A stretch of DNA of 64,000 bases from Luteimonas sp. BLCC-B24 (GTDB lineage: Bacteria > Pseudomonadota > Gammaproteobacteria > Xanthomonadales > Xanthomonadaceae), in NCBI RefSeq assembly GCF_028550595.1, contig NZ_JAQQGN010000001.1, forward strand, positions 496,001 through 560,000, given 5' to 3'. A program made the position numbers and the translations under genes. Shown here piece after piece: positions 52,819 through 63,994 of this stretch. Position 1 is the first letter of the stretch. Every line of letters begins with the position of its first letter. Below the pieces are notes generated by a model. That model saw nothing but the letters and a program-made list of their open reading frames with translations. It had not been told where the DNA came from and ran no database searches.

Positions 52819-53456
52819 TTCGTCTCTCCCTCGCCCGCGCCCGCCGGGGGCTCGGCCACCGGACGCACCGGCTCCATCTTGACCACGCGCATGCGATCCG
52901 ACGCACGCACCCGCGCCTGCATCCCCGGATTCTGGTGCTTGGCACCCGGACGGCGACGCAGTGTCAGCATCACCGCCGCGATCACCGCGACGGTCAGGAT
53001 GACCGCCGCCACTTCGAACGGCAGCAGGAAGTCGGTGAACAGACGACGCGCGATCCACACCGTGTTCGACACGCCCGCCTGGTCCACCACGTCCGGCCCG
53101 AACGGCACCATGCGCGCACGCACGCCGATCAGCGTGACGATCTCGACCAGCATCACCACCGCGACCAGCAGGCCGACCGGCAGGTAGCGCACGTAACCCT
53201 CGCGCAGCGGTGCGACGTCGATGTCGAGCATCATCACCACGAACAGGAACAGCACCATCACCGCGCCGACGTAGACCAGCACCAGGGCGATGCCGAGGAA
53301 CTCGGCACCGACCAGCAGCCAGGTGCAGGCCGTGGAGAAGAACGTCAGCACCAGGAACAGCGCCGCGTGCACCGGGTTGCGGGCACTGATCACCGCCACC
53401 GCGGACATCACGGTGATCGCGGCGAAGACGAGAAATGCAATCAGGTCGAAATTCAT
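52815..53456 (-). CDS. nuoJ: NADH-quinone oxidoreductase subunit J
   Basis: 213 residues, five membrane helices. The conserved helix [20 protein letters not shown] (family pi-bulge region) and N terminus [20 protein letters not shown] identify NuoJ. The C-terminal tail is hydrophilic. Its stop overlaps nuoK by 4 bp, and nuoI ends 3 bp upstream of its start, so translation is coupled. Confidence 0.96.
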   Translation of the reverse strand: MNFDLIAFLVFAAITVMSAVAVISARNPVHAALFLVLTFFSTACTWLLVGAEFLGIALVLVYVGAVMVLFLFVVMMLDIDVAPLREGYVRYLPVGLLVAVVMLVEIVTLIGVRARMVPFGPDVVDQAGVSNTVWIARRLFTDFLLPFEVAAVILTVAVIAAVMLTLRRRPGAKHQNPGMQARVRASDRMRVVKMEPVRPVAEPPAGAGEGETK

Positions 53457-53459
53457 GAC

Positions 53460-53948
53460 TTACCTGTACGCGGAGTCGGCGGCGCGACGTTCGGCGATCT
53501 CGGCCTCGAGACGGTCACCGATCGCCAGCAGCTGCGGCTTGGTCACGATGTTCTCGCCGCGGTTCTCGAAGTGGTACTCGTGCAGATGGGTCTCGACGAT
53601 CGAGTCCACCGGGCACGATTCCTCGCAAAAACCGCAGTAGATGCACTTGAACAGATCGATGTCGTAGCGCGTGGTGCGGCGGGTGCCGTCCTCGCGCTGC
53701 TCGGAGTCGATGGTGATCGCCAGCGCCGGGCACACCGCCTCGCACAGCTTGCACGCGATGCAGCGCTCTTCCCCGTTGGGATAGCGGCGCAACGCATGCA
53801 GTCCGCGGAACCGCGGCGACTGCGGCGTCTTTTCCATCGGGTACATCAGCGTGTACTTGTCGCGGAACAGATACTTGAAGGTCAGCGCCATGCCGCCGAG
53901 CAGCTCGAGCAGCAGCAGGCTTCTGAACCAGGAAACGAACTTGGTCAT
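53460..53948 (-). CDS. nuoI: NADH-quinone oxidoreductase subunit I
   Basis: 162 residues. Two 4Fe-4S clusters (N6a and N6b) are ligated by [12 protein letters not shown] and [12 protein letters not shown], each closing with the typical Cys-Pro. It is the peripheral-arm protein carrying electrons from NuoG towards NuoB. The start at 53948 ([20 protein letters not shown]) overlaps the nuoH stop by 4 bp. Confidence 0.97.
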   Translation of the reverse strand: MTKFVSWFRSLLLLELLGGMALTFKYLFRDKYTLMYPMEKTPQSPRFRGLHALRRYPNGEERCIACKLCEAVCPALAITIDSEQREDGTRRTTRYDIDLFKCIYCGFCEESCPVDSIVETHLHEYHFENRGENIVTKPQLLAIGDRLEAEIAERRAADSAYR

Positions 53949-55033
53949 GACTGCCCCGCCTCGAAAATCCCGTAATACGCCATCAGCGCGGTCACCACGA
54001 TCCAGAAGATGCTGATCGGAATGAAGACCTTCCAGCCCAGGCGCATGATCTGGTCGTAGCGGTAGCGCGGGAACGAGGCGCGGAACCAGATGAAGCAGCT
54101 GGCGAAGAAGAACACCTTCGCGAACAGCCACCACCAGCCGTCGACCGACAGCAGCGGGATGCCGAGGCCCTGGAACGGCGACAGCCAGCCGCCGAGGAAG
54201 AAGATCGCGACCAGGAAGCTGATCAGGATCATGTTGGCGTATTCGGCGAGGAAGAACAGCGCGAACGCCGATCCCGAATACTCCACCATGTGGCCGGCGA
54301 CGATTTCCGATTCGCCCTCGACGACGTCGAACGGCGCGCGGTTGGTCTCGGCCACGCCGGAGATGAAATAGATCACGCACAGCGGCAGCAGTGGCAGCCA
54401 GAACCACTCGAACAGGCCCTTGCTGCCCGACTGCGCCATCACGATCTCGGTGAGATTGAGGCTGCCGGCGGCGACCATCACGCCGACGAGCGCGAAGCCC
54501 ATCGCGATCTCGTAGCTGATCATCTGCGCCGAGGCGCGCATCGCACCGAGGAACGCGTACTTCGAGTTCGAGGCCCAGCCGGCGAGGATGATGCCGTAGA
54601 TGCCCAGCGAGGTCATCGCCAGCAGGTACAGCAGGCCGGCGTTGGCATTCGACAGGACCAGCTGCGCGTCGAACGGCACCACCGCCCACGCCGCGAACGC
54701 CGGGGCCAGCGTGATCAGCGGCGCCAGGATGTAGAGCACCCGCTGCGCGTTGGTCGGCTGGATGACTTCCTTGAACAGCAGCTTGAAGACGTCGGCGAAG
54801 GCCTGGAAGACGCCCATGCCGACGTACATCGGCCCGTGGCGCTGGTGCATCCAGCCCAGCAGCTTGCGCTCCCAGACCACGTAGAACGCGACCGCGAGGA
54901 TCACCGGGACCGCGATCACCAGGATCTTCAGCACGATCCACAGGATCAGACCGATCGTGCCCAGCGACATCAGCCAGTCGTGCAACGGCGCGGTGACGTC
55001 ACCGAGCAGCGTCGCGGTATTGGTCGCACTCAT
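53945..55033 (-). CDS. nuoH: NADH-quinone oxidoreductase subunit H
   Basis: 362 residues, about eight membrane helices. It forms the quinone-access chamber at the junction with NuoB/NuoD. Conserved segments are [40 protein letters not shown] (acidic E-channel loop) and [16 protein letters not shown]-like sequence. The ATG at 55033 was chosen by the NuoG-NuoH ATGA overlap; codons up to 55099 belong to nuoG. Confidence 0.97.
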   Translation of the reverse strand: MSATNTATLLGDVTAPLHDWLMSLGTIGLILWIVLKILVIAVPVILAVAFYVVWERKLLGWMHQRHGPMYVGMGVFQAFADVFKLLFKEVIQPTNAQRVLYILAPLITLAPAFAAWAVVPFDAQLVLSNANAGLLYLLAMTSLGIYGIILAGWASNSKYAFLGAMRASAQMISYEIAMGFALVGVMVAAGSLNLTEIVMAQSGSKGLFEWFWLPLLPLCVIYFISGVAETNRAPFDVVEGESEIVAGHMVEYSGSAFALFFLAEYANMILISFLVAIFFLGGWLSPFQGLGIPLLSVDGWWWLFAKVFFFASCFIWFRASFPRYRYDQIMRLGWKVFIPISIFWIVVTALMAYYGIFEAGQS

Positions 55034-57261
55034 GCCGCCACCACCTTCACCTTGCCGGCCGACAGCGCCGCCGTGGCCCCGTAGCCCGATTCCACCCATG
55101 CCGCGCCCGGCGCCACGCGGTCGTCGACCGCCACCTGCAGCGTCGCGGTGCCCACCGCATTGGACACCTTCGCCATCGCGCCGTCGGCGATACCCTGCAT
55201 ACGCGCATCGTCCGGATGCAGCACGACGCGCGGACCCAGCGTCAGCGGATGCGACTGCAGCGCGGCTGCGCGGCGGGTCAGACCGTCGACGCGATAGATC
55301 GCCTGACTCACGGCGAGTTCGAGGCCGTCGCCATCGACGACCGGCGCGCTCGAACGCGCGATGTCGACCGCCTGCGCGCCCAGGCCGGCACGCAGCCCCT
55401 CGAGATCGGTGAACTCGAAGCCCGCGACGCCGAGCTCACCGCCCAGCGCACGCAGCACGCGCCAGCCGGCGCGGGCGTCGCCCGGCAGGCGACCCGCGGC
55501 CACGGCACGCTGCTCGCGGCCGTCGAGGTTGGTCAACGTGGCATCGATTTCCGCCAGCGCGCCGATCGGCAGGATCACGTCGGCGATCGCACGCGTGGAC
55601 TGGCAGGCGAACTGGCTGAACGCCACGACCTGCGCTGCGCCGAGGGCCCGCATCGCCTTCGCCTGGTCGGCGAAATCGAGGCCCGGCTCGATGCCGTAGA
55701 TCACGTAGGCGCTGCGACGCTCGGCCAGCATGGCGTTCGCATCGCGCGAGGTCGGCAGCACGCCGAGGCGCGACAGGCCCACGCCGTTGGCGCCCTGCGG
55801 AATCCGGCACACGGCGGCCCCGGTGTCGGCGGCGAGCGCCGCAGCCGCGCTGCGGATGTCGGCCGCGTGGGCGCTGGTTTCCGCCTGACCACCGACGATG
55901 ATCGCCGCGTGCTTGGCGCCGCGCAGCGCTTCACCCAGCTCGGCGACGCGCAGCGTCTCGGCGATCCTGGACGGCGGCACGATCGCCTTGTCGGCGAGGT
56001 CGAAGGTGAATTCGAAATCGACCGGATTGACGACATAAATCTTGGCGCCGCGGCGCCAGGCCTGACGCACGCGCTGGTGCAGCAGCGGCACCTCGTGGCG
56101 CAGGTTGGAGCCGACGATCAGGATCGCATCGGCCTTGTCGAGTTCGGCGACCGGCATCGCGAACGGCTCGGCGATCGCGCCGTCCGACAGGTCGCGCTGT
56201 GCGATGCGGTGATCGAGATTGCCCGTGCCCAGCGCCTCGGCCAGACGCGCCAGCAGCGCGCCCTCTTCGTTCGAGGTCGAAGGGTGCACCAGCATGCCGA
56301 GTTCGTCGGCCGGGTTGTCGCGCAGGATCTTCGCCGCACGTGCCAGCGCCTCGTCCCACGCGGCCTGCCGCCATTCGCCGCCGTCCTTGACCAGCGGATG
56401 CAGCGCGCGGTCGTCGGCCGACAGGCCCTGATGGGACCAGCGGTCGCGATCCGACAGCCAGCACTCGTTGACGGCTTCGTTGTCGCGCGGCACCGCGCGC
56501 ATCACGTCGCCGCGGCGCAGATGCAGGAACAGGTTGCTGCCCAGCGCGTCGTGGCCGCCGAGCGATTCACGTGCGATCAGTTCCCACGGACGCGCGCGGA
56601 AACGGAACACCTTGTTGGTCAGCGCGCCCACCGGGCACACGTCGATGACGTTGCCCGAGAGCTCCGTCGTCAGGGGCTTGCCGTCGTAGGTGCCGATCTG
56701 CAGGTTCTCACCGCGCTGCATGCCGCCCAGCTCGTAGGTGCCGGCGATTTCCGCCGTGAAGCGCACGCAGCGCGTGCACTGGATGCAGCGGGTCATCTCG
56801 GTGGCGACCAGCGGACCGAGATCCTCGTCGGCGACCACGCGCTTGCGCTCGGCGAAGCGGCTGACCGAACGGCCGTAGCCCAGCGACAGATCCTGCAGCT
56901 CGCACTCGCCGCCCTGGTCGCAGATCGGGCAGTCGAGCGGATGGTTGATCAGCAGGAACTCCATCACGTTGCGCTGCGACTTCAGTGCCTTCTCGCTGCG
57001 CGTGACGACCTGCATGCCGTCCATCACCGGCGTGGCGCAGGCCGGCGCGGGCTTGGGCATCTTTTCCACTTCGACCAGGCACATCCGGCAGTTGGCCGCG
57101 ATGGCGAGCTTGTCGTGGTAGCAGAACCGCGGGATCGGAATGCCGGCCTTGTCGGCGGCATGGATGATCATCGAACCCTTGGGCGCGGCCAGTTCGACGC
57201 CGTCGATGAAGACGGTGACGTGGTCGGGCGGGAGGTTCGGATTGACGGGTTGCGCGCTCAT
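55030..57261 (-). CDS. nuoG: NADH-quinone oxidoreductase subunit G
   Basis: 743 residues. N-terminal 2Fe-2S ligands lie in [16 protein letters not shown] and the following Cys; the His-Cys motif cluster is in [19 protein letters not shown], another 4Fe-4S site is [11 protein letters not shown], and a molybdopterin-oxidoreductase-like domain without cofactor forms the rest. It conducts electrons from NuoE/F to NuoI. The start at 57261 ([20 protein letters not shown]) overlaps the nuoF stop by 4 bp. Confidence 0.96.
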   Translation of the reverse strand: MSAQPVNPNLPPDHVTVFIDGVELAAPKGSMIIHAADKAGIPIPRFCYHDKLAIAANCRMCLVEVEKMPKPAPACATPVMDGMQVVTRSEKALKSQRNVMEFLLINHPLDCPICDQGGECELQDLSLGYGRSVSRFAERKRVVADEDLGPLVATEMTRCIQCTRCVRFTAEIAGTYELGGMQRGENLQIGTYDGKPLTTELSGNVIDVCPVGALTNKVFRFRARPWELIARESLGGHDALGSNLFLHLRRGDVMRAVPRDNEAVNECWLSDRDRWSHQGLSADDRALHPLVKDGGEWRQAAWDEALARAAKILRDNPADELGMLVHPSTSNEEGALLARLAEALGTGNLDHRIAQRDLSDGAIAEPFAMPVAELDKADAILIVGSNLRHEVPLLHQRVRQAWRRGAKIYVVNPVDFEFTFDLADKAIVPPSRIAETLRVAELGEALRGAKHAAIIVGGQAETSAHAADIRSAAAALAADTGAAVCRIPQGANGVGLSRLGVLPTSRDANAMLAERRSAYVIYGIEPGLDFADQAKAMRALGAAQVVAFSQFACQSTRAIADVILPIGALAEIDATLTNLDGREQRAVAAGRLPGDARAGWRVLRALGGELGVAGFEFTDLEGLRAGLGAQAVDIARSSAPVVDGDGLELAVSQAIYRVDGLTRRAAALQSHPLTLGPRVVLHPDDARMQGIADGAMAKVSNAVGTATLQVAVDDRVAPGAAWVESGYGATAALSAGKVKVVAA

Positions 57262-58625
57262 GCGGCGACTGCCTTGGGCACCACGGTGCCGTTGCGCTGG
57301 TCGTCGACGAGGAAGCGCTTGTTCACGATCGCGTACTCGAATTCGTCCCAGAAGTGACGCAGGAAGCCCTGCACCGGCCATGCGGCCGCTTCACCGAATG
57401 CACAGATCGTGTGGCCCTCGATCTGGCCGGCGGCGGCACGCAGCATCTGCAGGTCGTCGACCGTGGCGGTGTGGTCGGCGATGCGGCAGAGCATGCGGTA
57501 CATCCAGCCCGTGCCCTCTCGGCAGGGCGTGCACTGGCCGCAGCTTTCTTTGTAGTAGAACCGGGCGATGCGACGGCACGCGCGCACCATGCAGGTGGTG
57601 TCGTCCATCACGATGACCGCGCCCGAGCCGAGGCCGGAACCGGCCTTCTGCAGCGCGTCGTAATCCATCGTCAGGCCCATCATCGTCTCGCCCGGCAGCA
57701 CCGGCATCGACGAGCCGCCCGGGATCACGCCCTTGATCGTGCGACCCTCGCGCATGCCGCCGCACATCTCGAGCAGCTCGGCGAACGGCGTGCCGAGACG
57801 GATCTCGTGATTGCCCGGCCTGGCGACGTGACCCGAGACCGAGAAGATCTTGCAGCCGCCGTTGTTCGGCTTGCCCAGCCCCATGAACCACTCGGCGCCG
57901 TTGCGCACGATCGCCGGCACGGACGCGAAGGTCTCGGTGTTGTTGATCGTCGTCGGCTTGCCGTAGAGGCCGAAGTTGGCCGGGAACGGCGGCTTGAACC
58001 GCGGCTGGCCCTTCTTGCCTTCCAGCGATTCCATCAGCGCGGTTTCCTCACCGCAGATGTAGGCGCCCGCGCCGAGCGCGTTGTACAGGTCGATGTCGAT
58101 GCCCGAGCCGAGGATGTTCTTGCCCAGCCAACCGTTGGCGTAGGCTTCGGCGGTGGCCTCTTCCAGATGCTCGAAGGGCTCGTGGTGGAACTCGCCGCGC
58201 AGGTAGTTGTAGCCCACGGCGGCACCGGTGGCGTAACAGGCGATCGCCATGCCCTCGATGACCGCGTGCGGGTTGTAGCGCAGGATGTCGCGGTCCTTGG
58301 CGGTGCCGGGCTCGGATTCGTCCGAGTTGCAGAGGATGTACTTCTGCATCTCGCCCTTGGGCATGAAGCTCCACTTCAGGCCGGTCGGAAAGCCCGCGCC
58401 GCCGCGGCCGCGCAGGCCCGACTGCTTGACCATCTCGACGACGTCGGCCGGCGGGATCCTGTCTTCGATGATCTTGCGCAGCGCGCTGTAACCACCCGTC
58501 TTGAGGTAGTTCTCGTAGGACCACGGCTTGTCGAAATGCAGCGTGGTGTAGACCGCCTGGTGATCCTTCGGTGCAGGCCCGACGGGCCCGTAACCTTCGG
58601 ACGACTTGGGATGGTGATGTGCCAT
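57258..58625 (-). CDS. nuoF: NADH-quinone oxidoreductase subunit F (NADH- and FMN-binding)
   Basis: 455 residues. The NADH-binding loop is [18 protein letters not shown], the FMN site is [16 protein letters not shown], and the 4Fe-4S N3 ligands are in [16 protein letters not shown]. It oxidises NADH and passes electrons through FMN into the cluster chain. The ATG at 58625 begins a His-rich N terminus ([11 protein letters not shown]); codons further upstream in this frame are antisense-like shadow of nuoE. Confidence 0.97.
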   Translation of the reverse strand: MAHHHPKSSEGYGPVGPAPKDHQAVYTTLHFDKPWSYENYLKTGGYSALRKIIEDRIPPADVVEMVKQSGLRGRGGAGFPTGLKWSFMPKGEMQKYILCNSDESEPGTAKDRDILRYNPHAVIEGMAIACYATGAAVGYNYLRGEFHHEPFEHLEEATAEAYANGWLGKNILGSGIDIDLYNALGAGAYICGEETALMESLEGKKGQPRFKPPFPANFGLYGKPTTINNTETFASVPAIVRNGAEWFMGLGKPNNGGCKIFSVSGHVARPGNHEIRLGTPFAELLEMCGGMREGRTIKGVIPGGSSMPVLPGETMMGLTMDYDALQKAGSGLGSGAVIVMDDTTCMVRACRRIARFYYKESCGQCTPCREGTGWMYRMLCRIADHTATVDDLQMLRAAAGQIEGHTICAFGEAAAWPVQGFLRHFWDEFEYAIVNKRFLVDDQRNGTVVPKAVAA

Positions 58626-58639
58626 GTCCGCGCGATGCC

Positions 58640-59167
58640 TTACTTCAGACCGTCGAGCAGCTCGTCGACGCCTTCGGGCGTGAGCTTCTCGTGGTAATGA
58701 CCGTTGATGACCACGACCGGCGCGCCGCAGCACGCGGCGACGCACTCTTCCTCGCGCTTGAGGTAGACGCGGCCGTCGGCGGTGGACTCGCCCAGCTTGC
58801 AGCCCAGCTTCTTCTCGGCGTGCGCGACCAGATCCTCGGCACCGTTGAGCCAGCAGCTGATGTTGGTGCAGAAGGCGACGTTGTTGCGGCCGACCTGCTC
58901 CGTTTCGAACATCGAGTAGAACGTCGCGACCTCGTAGGCCCACACCGGGGGCAGGTCCAGGTACTTGGCGACGCCGGCGATGAGTTCGTCGGTCAGCCAG
59001 CCCTGGTTCTGTTCCTGGGCCGCGAACAGGCCCTGCAGCACCGCCGACCGCTTGCGGTCTTCCGGAAACTTGGTGAGCCAGTGGTCGATGTGCGCACGGG
59101 TGTCGTCGCTGAGCACTACCAGCGGATCGACGTTGCGGGCATTCTCGAAATTGCCAGTCGCCTTCAT
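58640..59167 (-). CDS. nuoE: NADH-quinone oxidoreductase subunit E
   Basis: 175 residues, thioredoxin-like 2Fe-2S protein (cluster N1a). Ligands are in [11 protein letters not shown] and [14 protein letters not shown] (Cys-x4-Cys and Cys-x3-Cys). The N-terminal helical segment includes [20 protein letters not shown] and the block [16 protein letters not shown]. It partners NuoF in the NADH-dehydrogenase module. Start 59167 overlaps the nuoD stop by 4 bp. Confidence 0.96.
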   Translation of the reverse strand: MKATGNFENARNVDPLVVLSDDTRAHIDHWLTKFPEDRKRSAVLQGLFAAQEQNQGWLTDELIAGVAKYLDLPPVWAYEVATFYSMFETEQVGRNNVAFCTNISCWLNGAEDLVAHAEKKLGCKLGESTADGRVYLKREEECVAACCGAPVVVINGHYHEKLTPEGVDELLDGLK

Positions 59168-60480
59168 CGGTCGACCTCTCCGAACACGATGTCATAGGTG
59201 CCGATCATCGCCACCACGTCGGACAGCATGTGTCCGCGCGTGATCTCGTCCATCGACGAAAGATGCGCGAAACCGGGCGCACGCAGGTGCACGCGGAACG
59301 GCTTGTTGGCGCCGTCGGAAATCATGTAGCAGCCGAATTCGCCCTTCGGGGCTTCCACCGCGCTGTAGGTCTCACCGGCGGGCACGCAATAGCCCTCGGT
59401 GAACAGCTTGAAGTGGTGGATCAGCGCTTCCATGTCGTCCTTCATCTCCTCGCGGGAGGGCGGCGACACCTTGTAATTGTCGAGCATGACCGGGCCGGGA
59501 TTCGCCCGCAGCCACGCCACGCACTGCTCGATGATCCGCGCCGACTGCCGCATTTCGAACACGCGCACGAGATACCGGTCGTAGCAGTCGCCGTTGACGC
59601 CGACGGCGATGTCGAAATCGACATCGGCGTACCTGGCATACGGCTGGGTCTTGCGCAGATCCCACTCGACGCCCGAACCGCGCAGCATCGGACCGGTCAT
59701 GCCCCAGGCCTTGGCCTGCTCCGGCGGAATCACGCCGATGCCGACCGTGCGCTGCTTCCAGATACGGTTGTCGGTGAGCAGGGTTTCGTACTCGTCGACG
59801 CGACGCGGGAAATCCTTCGCGAACGCCTCGAGATAGTCGAGCATCGACCCTTCTCGCCACTTGTTGAACCGCTTGAGCTTCTCGCCCTTGCGCCAGCGCG
59901 ATTCGGCGTACTGCGGCATGCGGTCGGGCAGGTCGCGATACACGCCGCCGGGGCGGTAATAGGCCGCGTGCATGCGCGCGCCGCTGACCGCCTCGTAGAC
60001 GTCCATCAGCTCCTCGCGCTCGCGGAACGCATAGAGCATCACCGCCATCGCGCCGAGGTCGAGCGCGTTCGAGCCCACCCACATCAGGTGGTTGAGGATG
60101 CGCGTGATCTCGTCGAACAGCGTACGGATCCACTGCGCACGCTCGGGCGCTTCGATCCCCATCAGGGTTTCGATCGCGCGCACGTAGGCGTGCTCGTTGC
60201 ACATCATCGACACGTAGTCGAGGCGGTCCATGTAACCGATCGACTGGTTGAACGGCTTGGACTCGGCCAGCTTCTCGGTGCCCCGGTGCAGCAGGCCGAT
60301 GTGCGGATCGGCGCGCATCACGGTCTCGCCGTCCATTTCCAGGATCAGGCGCAGTACGCCGTGCGCGGACGGATGCTGCGGACCGAAGTTGAACGTGTAG
60401 TTGCGGATTTCCTGCTTCAGCGCCTCGGCGCTCGGCGTCGCGTTGGCGGTGTGCAGCGACGTGGTCGGAACGGCATTCAT
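59164..60480 (-). CDS. nuoD: NADH-quinone oxidoreductase subunit D
   Basis: 438 residues, 49-kDa-type subunit forming the quinone pocket with NuoB. Conserved features are [20 protein letters not shown] (quinone-site His), [33 protein letters not shown] and the C-terminal VFGEVDR. NuoC and NuoD are separate genes here, unlike the fused nuoCD of E. coli. The ATG at 60480 overlaps the nuoC stop (TGATG); GTG 60483 is an alternative. Confidence 0.97.
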   Translation of the reverse strand: MNAVPTTSLHTANATPSAEALKQEIRNYTFNFGPQHPSAHGVLRLILEMDGETVMRADPHIGLLHRGTEKLAESKPFNQSIGYMDRLDYVSMMCNEHAYVRAIETLMGIEAPERAQWIRTLFDEITRILNHLMWVGSNALDLGAMAVMLYAFREREELMDVYEAVSGARMHAAYYRPGGVYRDLPDRMPQYAESRWRKGEKLKRFNKWREGSMLDYLEAFAKDFPRRVDEYETLLTDNRIWKQRTVGIGVIPPEQAKAWGMTGPMLRGSGVEWDLRKTQPYARYADVDFDIAVGVNGDCYDRYLVRVFEMRQSARIIEQCVAWLRANPGPVMLDNYKVSPPSREEMKDDMEALIHHFKLFTEGYCVPAGETYSAVEAPKGEFGCYMISDGANKPFRVHLRAPGFAHLSSMDEITRGHMLSDVVAMIGTYDIVFGEVDR

Positions 60481-61230
60481 CACTTGCTGCCCTCCGCACG
60501 CCGGGCCATCTGCTCACCGCTCGCGGTCGCGTAACGGGCGTCGTCACGGATCACGCGCGGCACGCCGACGCGGGGTTCGACCGAAGTCACGGGTTCGTAC
60601 ACGACGCGTTTGCGCTCGGCGTCGTAACGCACTTCGACATTGCCGATCAACGGGAAATCCTTGCGGAACGGATGGCCGACGAAACCGTAGTCGGTGAGGA
60701 TGCGGCGCAGATCCGGGTGCCCTTCGAAGATCACGCCGAACAGATCGAACGCCTCGCGCTCGAACCAGTTCGCCACCGGCCACAGCACCGTCAGCGACGA
60801 CACCACGGGCAGGTCATCGCTGGGCGCGAAGCACTTCACGGTCAGCCGGCGGTTGTGCTGGATCGACAGCAGCTGCGCGACCACGGCGAAGCGCCGCTGC
60901 GGCACCGGAATCGCGGCGTCGCCCTGCGGCTGCGCCACCTGGCGGCTGCCGGTCTCGCCGAACTTGAAGCGCCCCGGGCCGCGTCCTTCGACGCCGCGGC
61001 TGAAGCCTTCGGAGGAGACATTGGTGTCCCACTCGTCGCTGCCGTAACTGAGATAGTCGGCACCGCACAGGTCGATCAGCGATTCGAAGCCGAACTCGTC
61101 GCGCAACGCGCGGCAGGCCTCGAGCCAGTCGCCGGCGGTGGTGAGGGTCACCTCGCCGCGCGGCAGTGCGACGCCGACCTCGGCATCGGGAAAGCGGCTG
61201 CGCAGACGCGCCGCGAACTCGGTGGACGAC

Positions 61231-61238
<8 letters not shown>
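60480..61238 (-). CDS. nuoC: NADH-quinone oxidoreductase subunit C
   Basis: 252 residues, 30-kDa-type subunit. The signature is [20 protein letters not shown] followed by [16 protein letters not shown]. Between about residues 66 and 111 there is an insertion rich in Gly, Ser and Gln ([15 protein letters not shown] onward) compared with short NuoC proteins. It bridges the hydrophilic arm with NuoD. It overlaps nuoB by 8 bp. Confidence 0.95.
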
Positions 61239-61799
<561 letters not shown>

Positions 61800-61809
<10 letters not shown>

Positions 61810-62156
61810 TCCAGCGCTCCCTTCTTCCACACGTAAACGAAGCCGAGCAGCAGCATGCCGGCGAAGATGCCCATCTCGATCAGGCCGAGCACACCGAGTT
61901 CGCGGAACACGGTGGCCCAGGGCACGATGAAGATGATTTCCAGATCGAAGACGATGAACTGGATCGCGATGAGGTAGTAGCGCACGTCGAACTGCATGCG
62001 CGCGTCCTCGAATGCCTCGAATCCGCATTCGTACGGCGACAGCTTTTCGAGCGACGGGCGCTTGGGCCCGAGCAGGTTGCCAATGACCAGCAAGGCGATG
62101 CCGATCCCCGTGGCAACGATCAGGAACAGCAGGGTCGGCAGATATTCGGCCAGCAC
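61800..62156 (-). CDS. nuoA: NADH-quinone oxidoreductase subunit A
   Basis: 118 residues, three membrane helices, first gene of nuoA-N. The conserved loop is [20 protein letters not shown] and the next helix [20 protein letters not shown]. The start is a GTG at 62156 (then [14 protein letters not shown]), with GAGAG upstream; the frame open to 62249 encodes an Arg-rich, non-conserved stretch within the structured leader. It is transcribed from the promoter at 62291-62320. Confidence 0.95.
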
Positions 62157-62247
62157 GCGGATGTTCTCTCGGCTACAGCCGCGCGAAGCGGCCTTGGCTC
62201 GGCGCCCGGGGCGCCGCACTAGCGAAGCGGTCAAACGCTTCACGCAC

Positions 62248-62283
62248 ATCGGGCGTCTGGCCGCAAAACGGCAAACGCCCGAT
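62248..62283 (-). promoter_or_regulatory. 5' stem-loop of the nuo operon leader
   Basis: Minus strand: ATCGGGCGT pairs perfectly with ACGCCCGAT, enclosing an inner GCCG-TTTTG-CGGC stem-loop. It begins about where transcription from the promoter at 62291-62320 should start, so the mRNA would open with a stable hairpin, as in messages protected against 5' decay. The remaining leader to the nuoA GTG (about 90 nt) includes another GGCGCC-CCG-GGCGCC hairpin. Confidence 0.5.
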
Positions 62284-62290
62284 CTGCGTC

Positions 62291-62320
62291 ATTGTACCGT
62301 TTACAGAACCGGCGAGTAAA
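62291..62320 (-). promoter_or_regulatory. Promoter of the nuo operon
   Basis: Minus strand: TTTACT (62320-62315), 18-bp spacer, TACAAT (62296-62291). An inverted repeat GTTTAC/GTAAAC (62321-62316 and 62304-62299) overlaps the -35 region and spacer and could be an operator. The wider gap 62157-62485 contains only this promoter, the leader and the tRNA terminator. Confidence 0.62.
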
Positions 62321-62423
62321 CGATTCACCGCGCCCGCACACGCGAAATCCGCAGCGCGCGGCGCGCCTGCAGGGAGCGCCCGAGACCTTTACGCCACGGC
62401 GACGCATCCGGATTCCACATACG

Positions 62424-62445
62424 AAAAACCCCGCTTGCGCGGGGT
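62424..62445 (-). terminator. Terminator of tRNA-Leu(GAG)
   Basis: Minus strand: ACCCCGC-GCAA-GCGGGGT stem-loop followed by TTTTCG, 41 bp downstream of the tRNA 3' end. It separates the tRNA unit from the nuo promoter. Confidence 0.85.
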
Positions 62446-62485
62446 GCTTCGTCCGGACCGCGTGACCGCCGTCCGTATTTTCCGA

Positions 62486-62570
62486 TGGTGCCCAAGGGGG
62501 GACTCGAACCCCCACGACCTAAGCCGCTACCACCTCAAGGTAGTGCGTCTACCAATTCCGCCACCTGGGC
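62486..62570 (-). tRNA. tRNA-Leu (anticodon GAG)
   Basis: 85 nt with encoded CCA. The acceptor stem is GCCCAGG/CTTGGGC (one mismatched or wobble pair), the anticodon loop TTGAGGT gives GAG (reads CTC/CTT), and a class II variable arm is present. Position after secG matches leuU of E. coli. Confidence 0.97.
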
Positions 62571-62633
62571 AAATCTCGAAACCTGTACCGTCCGCGCGTC
62601 AGCGCATCCGGGAGCCGCGCATTGTAGACGGAA

Positions 62634-63077
62634 TCAATTCGTCTGGGGAGTCTCTTGCGACGATTCCGTCGCCGGCTCCGCCGCCGGCACGGCGGGGACG
62701 GCCGTGTCCGCGGCCGGCGCCTGCGGCACGGTGCCCGCTGCCGGGGCCTGCGGCACCGGACGATCGCCCGGCGCGGTGGCCGGCGCGGCCGGCGTGGCGC
62801 TGCCCATGACGCCCAGATCCATGTCCATCGCATTCGGATTGGCGCGATGCACCGCGTACCAGGCCATGAACAGGGTAATCGCGAAGAACGTGATCGCCAG
62901 CCACTTGGTGGCCTTGGAGAGGAAGTTCGACGAACCGCGCGCGCCGAAGACGGTCGCCGAGGCGCCACCGCCGAAGCCCGAGCCGGCCTGCGCGCCGGCG
63001 CCGCGCTGCATCAGGATCAAGGCGATCATCGCGATCGCGATGATGACGAACAGGATGTTGAGGACGGTCAGCAGCAT
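62634..63077 (-). CDS. secG: Protein-export membrane protein SecG
   Basis: 147 residues. Two membrane helices (about 2-22 and 58-76) flank the conserved cytoplasmic loop LILMQRGAGAQAGSGFGGGA, followed by FGARGSSNFLSKATKW, typical of SecG. A long Pro/Ala-rich tail (about residues 93-147) extends the protein beyond the E. coli length (110). It assists SecYE-mediated translocation. It lies 57 bp after tpiA and upstream of tRNA-Leu(GAG) on the same strand. Confidence 0.94.
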   Translation of the reverse strand: MLLTVLNILFVIIAIAMIALILMQRGAGAQAGSGFGGGASATVFGARGSSNFLSKATKWLAITFFAITLFMAWYAVHRANPNAMDMDLGVMGSATPAAPATAPGDRPVPQAPAAGTVPQAPAADTAVPAVPAAEPATESSQETPQTN

Positions 63078-63134
63078 TGCGTGGGCGCTCGGGATGGGCT
63101 CTGGACGACGAGGAATGCCCGCTCGCGATGGCGG

Positions 63135-63881
63135 TCAGCGGGCGGCCGCAGCGGCGATGGCGAGGAAATCGTCGGCCGCGAGCGACGCGCCGCCGATCAA
63201 TCCGCCATCGACGTCGGGCTGCGCGAAGATCGCGGCGGCGTTGTCGGGCTTGCAGCTGCCGCCATACAGCAGCGGCAACGAATCGGCAATTCTAGCATCG
63301 TGCCGCGCCACCACGCCACGCAGGAAGGCGTGCACCGCCTGGGCCTGCTCCGGGCTGGCGGTCAGGCCGGTGCCGATCGCCCAGACCGGCTCGTAGGCGA
63401 CGATCGCGCCGTCGAATGCGGCGATGCCCGCATGGGCGATCACCGCCTCGAGCTGGGCGCCGATCACGCTCTTGGTGTCCCCGGCTTCGCGTTGCGCGCG
63501 CGTCTCCCCGACGCACAGCACCGGCACCAGACCGCCGTCGCATGCCGCCTTGAACTTGCGCGCCACCAGGGCATCGTCCTCGCCGTGGTACTGGCGGCGC
63601 TCGCTGTGACCGACCAGCGCGTGCGTCGCGCCGACATCGGCCAGCATCGCGGCCGAGACCTCACCGGTATACGCGCCGCCAGCGTGCGCACTGACGTCCT
63701 GGGCACCGATGGCCACGCCGCTCGCCCCCTGGACCAGCAGCGGCAGATAGGGAAACGGCGGCAGCACCAGGAGTTCGACCCCACCGTCCGGGCGTCCGGC
63801 GGCGATCGCCTCCACCAGCGGCGTGGCGAACGCGCGGCTGCCGTGCAGCTTCCAGTTACCGGCGACGATCCTGCGGCGCAT
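63135..63881 (-). CDS. tpiA: Triosephosphate isomerase
   Basis: 248 residues. Catalytic residues are Lys11 (GNWKLHG), His92 (GHSERRQYH) and Glu164 (AYEPVWAIGTG, joined to the flexible loop 6), with the phosphate-binding LLYGGSCKPDNA and IGGASL segments. It interconverts dihydroxyacetone phosphate and glyceraldehyde 3-phosphate in glycolysis and gluconeogenesis. The order tpiA-secG-tRNA-Leu is conserved in related bacteria. Confidence 0.97.
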   Translation of the reverse strand: MRRRIVAGNWKLHGSRAFATPLVEAIAAGRPDGGVELLVLPPFPYLPLLVQGASGVAIGAQDVSAHAGGAYTGEVSAAMLADVGATHALVGHSERRQYHGEDDALVARKFKAACDGGLVPVLCVGETRAQREAGDTKSVIGAQLEAVIAHAGIAAFDGAIVAYEPVWAIGTGLTASPEQAQAVHAFLRGVVARHDARIADSLPLLYGGSCKPDNAAAIFAQPDVDGGLIGGASLAADDFLAIAAAAAR

Positions 63882-63994
63882 CGGGCGCTCCTGAACAAAA
63901 AGGGGGCACGAGGATAGCCGATGCGCCCGCGCCCCCTGTCCGCGGGGCGCGCCGGGGGCGCTACAGTCGGCGTTCGGTCGACGGAGCGGACACG

